Assembly (NCBI GenBank): GCA_050117725.1 | Contig: JASFME010000080.1 | Span: 1-9,228, forward strand | Direction of reading: 5' to 3' | From: JASFJH01 sp050117725 | Lineage (GTDB): Bacteria > Pseudomonadota > Gammaproteobacteria > AKS1 | DNA: 9,228 bases | Shown here: one piece after another, positions 6,944-9,228 of the stretch | Position numbering within the stretch: the stretch's first letter is position 1 | Layout: every line of letters starts with the position of its first letter | Translations under genes and position numbers: made by a program | The notes under the pieces: model-generated | Databases searched by the model: none | Told to the model about the DNA's origin: nothing | What the model saw: the letters and a program-made list of their open reading frames with translations, nothing else

Positions 6944-7414
6944 CTAGATTTGCGCGGCCAGCTTCTTGATCATGTCATCGTGCGCAGAGGCATCGACTTC
7001 ACGCTCAAGAACCTTTTCGGCACCACTTACAACAATGTCAGCCAGCTCAGCACGCAGTGTTTCTTTTGCGCGTTGCACTTCCTGTTCGATTTCTGCCTTG
7101 GCAGCATTAACAAGACGTTCGCCTTCCTTGCGGGCATCGTCCTTCGATTCTTCGACGATTTCCGATGCGCGCTTTTCAGCCTTGGCGATGATCTGTGATG
7201 CCTGTTCCTTGGCTTCGTGCAGTTTTTCAGCAGCGCGCTTTTCAGCAAGCTCCTGTTCGTGAACTCCACGTTCTGCTGCGGCCAGGCCATCGGCGATCTT
7301 GGTCTTGCGTTCATGCAAGGCATTCATGATCGGCGGCCAGACAAACTTCATGCAGAACCACACGAAGATTGCGAACGTAATCGACTGCCCGATCAGAGTA
7401 AAATTGATATTCAT
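6944..7414 (-). CDS. atpF: F1Fo ATP synthase b subunit (peripheral stalk)
   Basis: A dimer of b forms the peripheral stalk that stops the alpha3-beta3 head rotating with gamma. The protein has 156 residues, as in E. coli. One N-terminal membrane helix (about 6-28) is followed by the conserved Arg36 region (HERKTKI, 34-40) and a long charged, Ala-rich coiled coil (about 40-120) rich in Glu, Lys and Arg. The delta-binding end carries SGAEKVLEREVD (130-141), close to the E. coli sequence. A GGGGAT site lies six bases before the ATG. Only one b gene is present, with no b' paralogue. It is separated from atpE by 57 bases. Confidence 0.97.
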   Translation of the reverse strand: MNINFTLIGQSITFAIFVWFCMKFVWPPIMNALHERKTKIADGLAAAERGVHEQELAEKRAAEKLHEAKEQASQIIAKAEKRASEIVEESKDDARKEGERLVNAAKAEIEQEVQRAKETLRAELADIVVSGAEKVLEREVDASAHDDMIKKLAAQI

Positions 7415-7471
7415 GCCTTCATCCCCGAAGTATGTGACTTTCGGTTAATGTACGTTGAGATTGGCGTGCTA

Positions 7472-7705
7472 TTAACCAGCAACCGCGAACAGAACGTACA
7501 TGGCGATACCAACAGCGATCATCGGTACGGCGTCAACCAGACCCATAACGATGAAGAACTGGGTACGCAGCATCGGGATGAGTTCCGGCTGGCGAGCAGC
7601 GCCTTCGAGGAAGCGGCCACCGAGGACGCCGATACCTACTGCAGCGCCAAGGGCACCCAAACCCATCATGATTGCACCGGCGATGTAGAGCAATGCTTGT
7701 TCCAT
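7472..7705 (-). CDS. atpE: F1Fo ATP synthase c subunit (proteolipid rotor ring)
   Basis: The c subunit forms the membrane ring whose rotation carries protons. The protein is 77 residues, forming a hairpin of two membrane helices (about 5-28 and 49-73) joined by the polar loop ARQPELIP (37-44), which contacts gamma and epsilon. The ion-binding acid is Asp58 in the second helix (GLVDAVPM). The residues matching E. coli Ala24 and Ile28 are Ala21 and Ile25, and the Gln/Glu-Ser set of sodium-type rings is absent, so proton coupling is expected. The ATG has a strong AGGAG six bases upstream and an AT-rich leader, fitting the high copy number needed relative to the other subunits. Confidence 0.98.
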   Translation of the reverse strand: MEQALLYIAGAIMMGLGALGAAVGIGVLGGRFLEGAARQPELIPMLRTQFFIVMGLVDAVPMIAVGIAMYVLFAVAG

Positions 7706-7753
7706 GATTGTCTCCTAATTGAGATAGTTAAATTAATAAAAGTTAAAACGAAA
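7706..7753 (-). promoter_or_regulatory. atpE translation initiation region with U-rich upstream enhancer-like leader
   Basis: The 48 bases between atpB and atpE are strongly AT-rich on the minus strand and start with TTTCGTTTTAACTTTTA, ending in AGGAG (7712-7716) six bases before the atpE ATG. The E. coli atpE leader is known for a U-rich translational enhancer just upstream of its ribosome-binding site that raises c-subunit synthesis. From memory it also contains a CGTTTTAACT block, which is present here at about 7742-7751. The similarity should be confirmed by alignment. Confidence 0.6.
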
Positions 7754-8608
7754 TCAGTGATTGCTGTGCGCCATATCCATGTACACAATGGTCAGTGTCA
7801 TGAAGATGAACGCCTGCAGCGTAATAACCAGGATGTGGAAAATGGCCCAGCCCAGTTGCAGTACGCCGCCAAATACGCCCAGGGTCATCCCGGCGCTGAA
7901 CATCAGCGCAATCAGGATAAAGATCATTTCACCCGCGTACATGTTGCCAAACAGTCGTAGTGCCAGTGAAATCGGCTTCGCGATCAACGAAACGAATTCG
8001 AGGAAAAAGTTCACCGGGATAAACAGGAGCTTGATAACCGGGTTCTTCGACTCGAACGGGTGCAGGGTCAACTCACCTACGAAACCGCCAATGCCTTTCA
8101 CCTTGATACTGTAGAAAATGGTCAGGGCAAATACGGACAGCGCCATACCAAAGGTAGCGTTCGGGTCGGTAGTCGGCACGACCTTCATATAATGGATACC
8201 CGACCAGCCTGCCAGACCCGGGATCCAGTCCACCGGCACGAGATCCATCAGGTTCATGAGAAAGATCCAGACGAAGATCGTCAGGGACAGGGGGGCGACC
8301 AGGTTGTTCTTCGAGGTAAATGAGCCACGCACACTCGTATCGATGAATTCAACAATCCATTCAACAAAGTTTTGCAGTCCGGAAGGATTGTCGACGCTGG
8401 CATTCTTCGCCGCCTTGCGGAACACCCATAAAAAGATAACACCCAGCAAAATCGACCAGAACATCGTGTCAACGTGAATGGCCCAAAAGCCCATTTCCTT
8501 GGCTTGCTCTGCAGAATGCGCCAGGCCCCAGCTACCATCCGGGTGCTTGCCAAAAGTCAGGTTCTGCAGGTGGTGCTTGATATAACCGGTTGAAGTTTCT
8601 CCAGCCAT
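7754..8608 (-). CDS. atpB: F1Fo ATP synthase a subunit (proton channel)
   Basis: Subunit a forms the two proton half-channels against the c-ring. The protein is 284 residues, slightly longer than the 271 of E. coli, with extra residues between the last two conserved blocks. Several hydrophobic segments fit the polytopic a-subunit fold (for example about 48-64, 104-123, 153-170, 192-212, 224-245 and 254-278). The essential arginine is Arg218 in ISLALRLFGNMYAGEMIF, and Glu227, His258 and Gln265 match E. coli Glu219, His245 and Gln252. The end FIFMTLTIVYMDMAHSNH is typical. The ribosome-binding site is weak (GCGAGA just before the ATG), and the gap from atpI is 22 bases. Confidence 0.98.
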   Translation of the reverse strand: MAGETSTGYIKHHLQNLTFGKHPDGSWGLAHSAEQAKEMGFWAIHVDTMFWSILLGVIFLWVFRKAAKNASVDNPSGLQNFVEWIVEFIDTSVRGSFTSKNNLVAPLSLTIFVWIFLMNLMDLVPVDWIPGLAGWSGIHYMKVVPTTDPNATFGMALSVFALTIFYSIKVKGIGGFVGELTLHPFESKNPVIKLLFIPVNFFLEFVSLIAKPISLALRLFGNMYAGEMIFILIALMFSAGMTLGVFGGVLQLGWAIFHILVITLQAFIFMTLTIVYMDMAHSNH

Positions 8609-8630
8609 TTTCTCGCAGTCTCAAAAGTTT

Positions 8631-9008
8631 TTAATTCAGTCCGGCAAGATGTTGCGTTGCGAGCGCCAGGCCAAACCCGCCAAGTACAGCGAGTGGCGGC
8701 AGCTGCCACAGCCCCATCATCAGGGCAAACAACGACACCGTTACCACAAATCTTTGTATTGCGCATGCATACAGGATGCGCAGGTTTTGCGCCGCATCGG
8801 CGCGGGCCTGTCTTTCGGCGCGGCCCATGTGCCAGCGCATCAGTCCCAGGTTAATCAGCGTTATGCCGCCACCGCCTGTAATGGCCAGTGCAGCTGGAGT
8901 GCCATAAGCGTAAAACACTGCGGTTGCCGCCGCTGCGATGACGATTGCAATCCAGATAAATTGCTTACGCATGTTTACGGACAACCTTCGTTTCGTGTTG
9001 GCAGTCAT
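8631..9008 (-). CDS. atpI: ATP synthase protein I (AtpI), assembly factor
   Basis: AtpI is a small membrane protein encoded first in many atp operons; in some bacteria it assists c-ring assembly, and it is not a stable part of the enzyme. The reading frame is 125 residues with four likely membrane segments (about 17-36, 38-57, 78-100 and 106-123) and a basic loop (MRWHMGRAERQARADAAQNLR, about 57-77). Identification rests on topology, size and position, as the family sequence is poorly conserved. The start is uncertain. The ATG at 9008 has no clear ribosome-binding site, whereas an internal ATG at 8972 (residue 13) has GAAGG about 12 bases upstream and would give 113 residues with the first membrane helix almost at the N-terminus. 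The promoter is about 90 bases upstream of the first ATG. Confidence 0.85.
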   Translation of the reverse strand: MTANTKRRLSVNMRKQFIWIAIVIAAAATAVFYAYGTPAALAITGGGGITLINLGLMRWHMGRAERQARADAAQNLRILYACAIQRFVVTVSLFALMMGLWQLPPLAVLGGFGLALATQHLAGLN

Positions 9009-9067
9009 AACGTGGGCGACAATCGTCTGTGTAGAACAGCCCTGTCAGGTTCAGCTGAAATGACGTG

Positions 9068-9087
9068 CCGTCTTGCCGGCAAAACGG
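9068..9087 (-). other. Near-perfect palindrome (hairpin) in the atp 5' untranslated region
   Basis: On the minus strand, the arms CCGTTTTGCC and GGCAAGACGG are complementary apart from one G-U wobble. In RNA this can fold as an eight-pair stem with a CCGG loop. It lies between the predicted transcription start (about 9099) and the atpI ATG. No T-run follows it, so it is not an intrinsic terminator. It might stabilise the mRNA 5' end or bind a regulator, but neither is shown by the sequence. Confidence 0.55.
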
Positions 9088-9105
9088 TCACCAACACGGG
9101 CGCGA

Positions 9106-9134
9106 AGTATAAAGATTCGTGCCTACAGGGTCAA
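9106..9134 (-). promoter_or_regulatory. Sigma-70 promoter of the atp operon
   Basis: On the minus strand the -35 element TTGACC (9129-9134) and the -10 element TATACT (9106-9111) are separated by exactly 17 bases, close to consensus. Transcription should start near 9099, leaving a leader of about 90 bases before the first atpI ATG. The bases after the -10 box (TCGCGCCCG) form a GC-rich discriminator, as in stringently controlled rRNA-type promoters. This is the only convincing promoter I see in the window. Confidence 0.8.
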
Positions 9135-9161
9135 TGATGGATCTATAAATTCAGTATATGA

Positions 9162-9190
9162 AGTAACTATAACGCTTATAGAAAGTTACT
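9162..9190. promoter_or_regulatory. Dyad symmetry upstream of the atp promoter, possible regulator site
   Basis: On the plus strand TAACTATAA is followed by CGC and TTATAG, giving a perfect 6-base inverted repeat CTATAA/TTATAG around a 3-base centre. The dyad extends outward to AGTAA (9162-9166) and TTACT (9186-9190) if four unpaired bases (9182-9185) are allowed. Its centre is about 75 bases upstream of the predicted transcription start. It matches no operator I can name. I recognise nothing in the remaining bases 9191-9228, and the short frames there do not look like a known gene end. Confidence 0.45.
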
Positions 9191-9228
9191 ATTATGCTGG
9201 GGTATTTTGCTAACAGCCTTACTCTGTC

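Noticed and set aside
7217..7960. A 247-codon plus-strand frame across atpF, atpE and atpB
   Set aside because: It runs antisense to three conserved genes and across their spacers, and its composition looks like reversed coding sequence.
9141..9160. A second -10-like TATACT upstream of the main atp promoter
   Set aside because: No acceptable -35 lies 16-18 bases upstream of it (the hexamer there is CTATAA).
9009..9228. Replication-origin elements (DnaA boxes, parS), since atp operons in this group often lie near the origin
   Set aside because: No TTATNCACA-type box or parS palindrome is visible in this region.

Overview
The window is a compact housekeeping locus read almost entirely from the minus strand. 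It carries a complete F1Fo ATP synthase operon in the classical order atpI-atpB-atpE-atpF-atpH-atpA-atpG-atpD-atpC (running from about 9008 down to 2042), then an FKBP-type SlyD-like peptidyl-prolyl isomerase gene, then glmU. All eleven reading frames are intact, with no frameshift, insertion sequence, CRISPR array, tRNA or rRNA. Protein similarity is very high to gammaproteobacterial versions of each subunit (for example AtpA, AtpG, AtpD and AtpC match the E. coli proteins over long stretches), so a gammaproteobacterium is the best guess. The species cannot be named from this sequence.

Layout from the upstream end: 9009-9228 is a 220-base non-coding region with a near-consensus sigma-70 promoter (TTGACC, 17 bases, TATACT), a GC-rich discriminator, an upstream dyad and a 5'-UTR hairpin. 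The Fo genes (atpI, atpB, atpE, atpF) occupy 9008-6944 and the F1 genes (atpH, atpA, atpG, atpD, atpC) 6931-2042. Gaps between genes are 12-69 bases and I see no terminator, which suggests one transcript. The FKBP gene begins 3 bases after the atpC stop and is probably translationally coupled to it. glmU follows after 52 bases. Positions 1-93 hold the spacer downstream of glmU, a short heptamer repeat overlapping the glmU stop, and at the very edge ATG-TGT (Met-Cys), which fits the first two codons of glmS.

Functionally, the atp genes encode the proton-driven ATP synthase: a, b and c in the membrane, alpha, beta, gamma, delta and epsilon in the cytoplasm, and AtpI as assembly helper. GlmU makes UDP-GlcNAc for peptidoglycan and lipopolysaccharide, and GlmS, if it follows, would supply its glucosamine-6-phosphate precursor. 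Three genes (glmU, the FKBP gene, atpD) can be extended upstream to an in-frame TTG codon; I use the downstream ATG for each.

I found no evidence of an undescribed multi-gene system. The points worth a second look are the FKBP gene between atpC and glmU, the heptamer repeat at the glmU stop, the promoter architecture, the atpE translation-initiation region, and an altered motif in the epsilon subunit.
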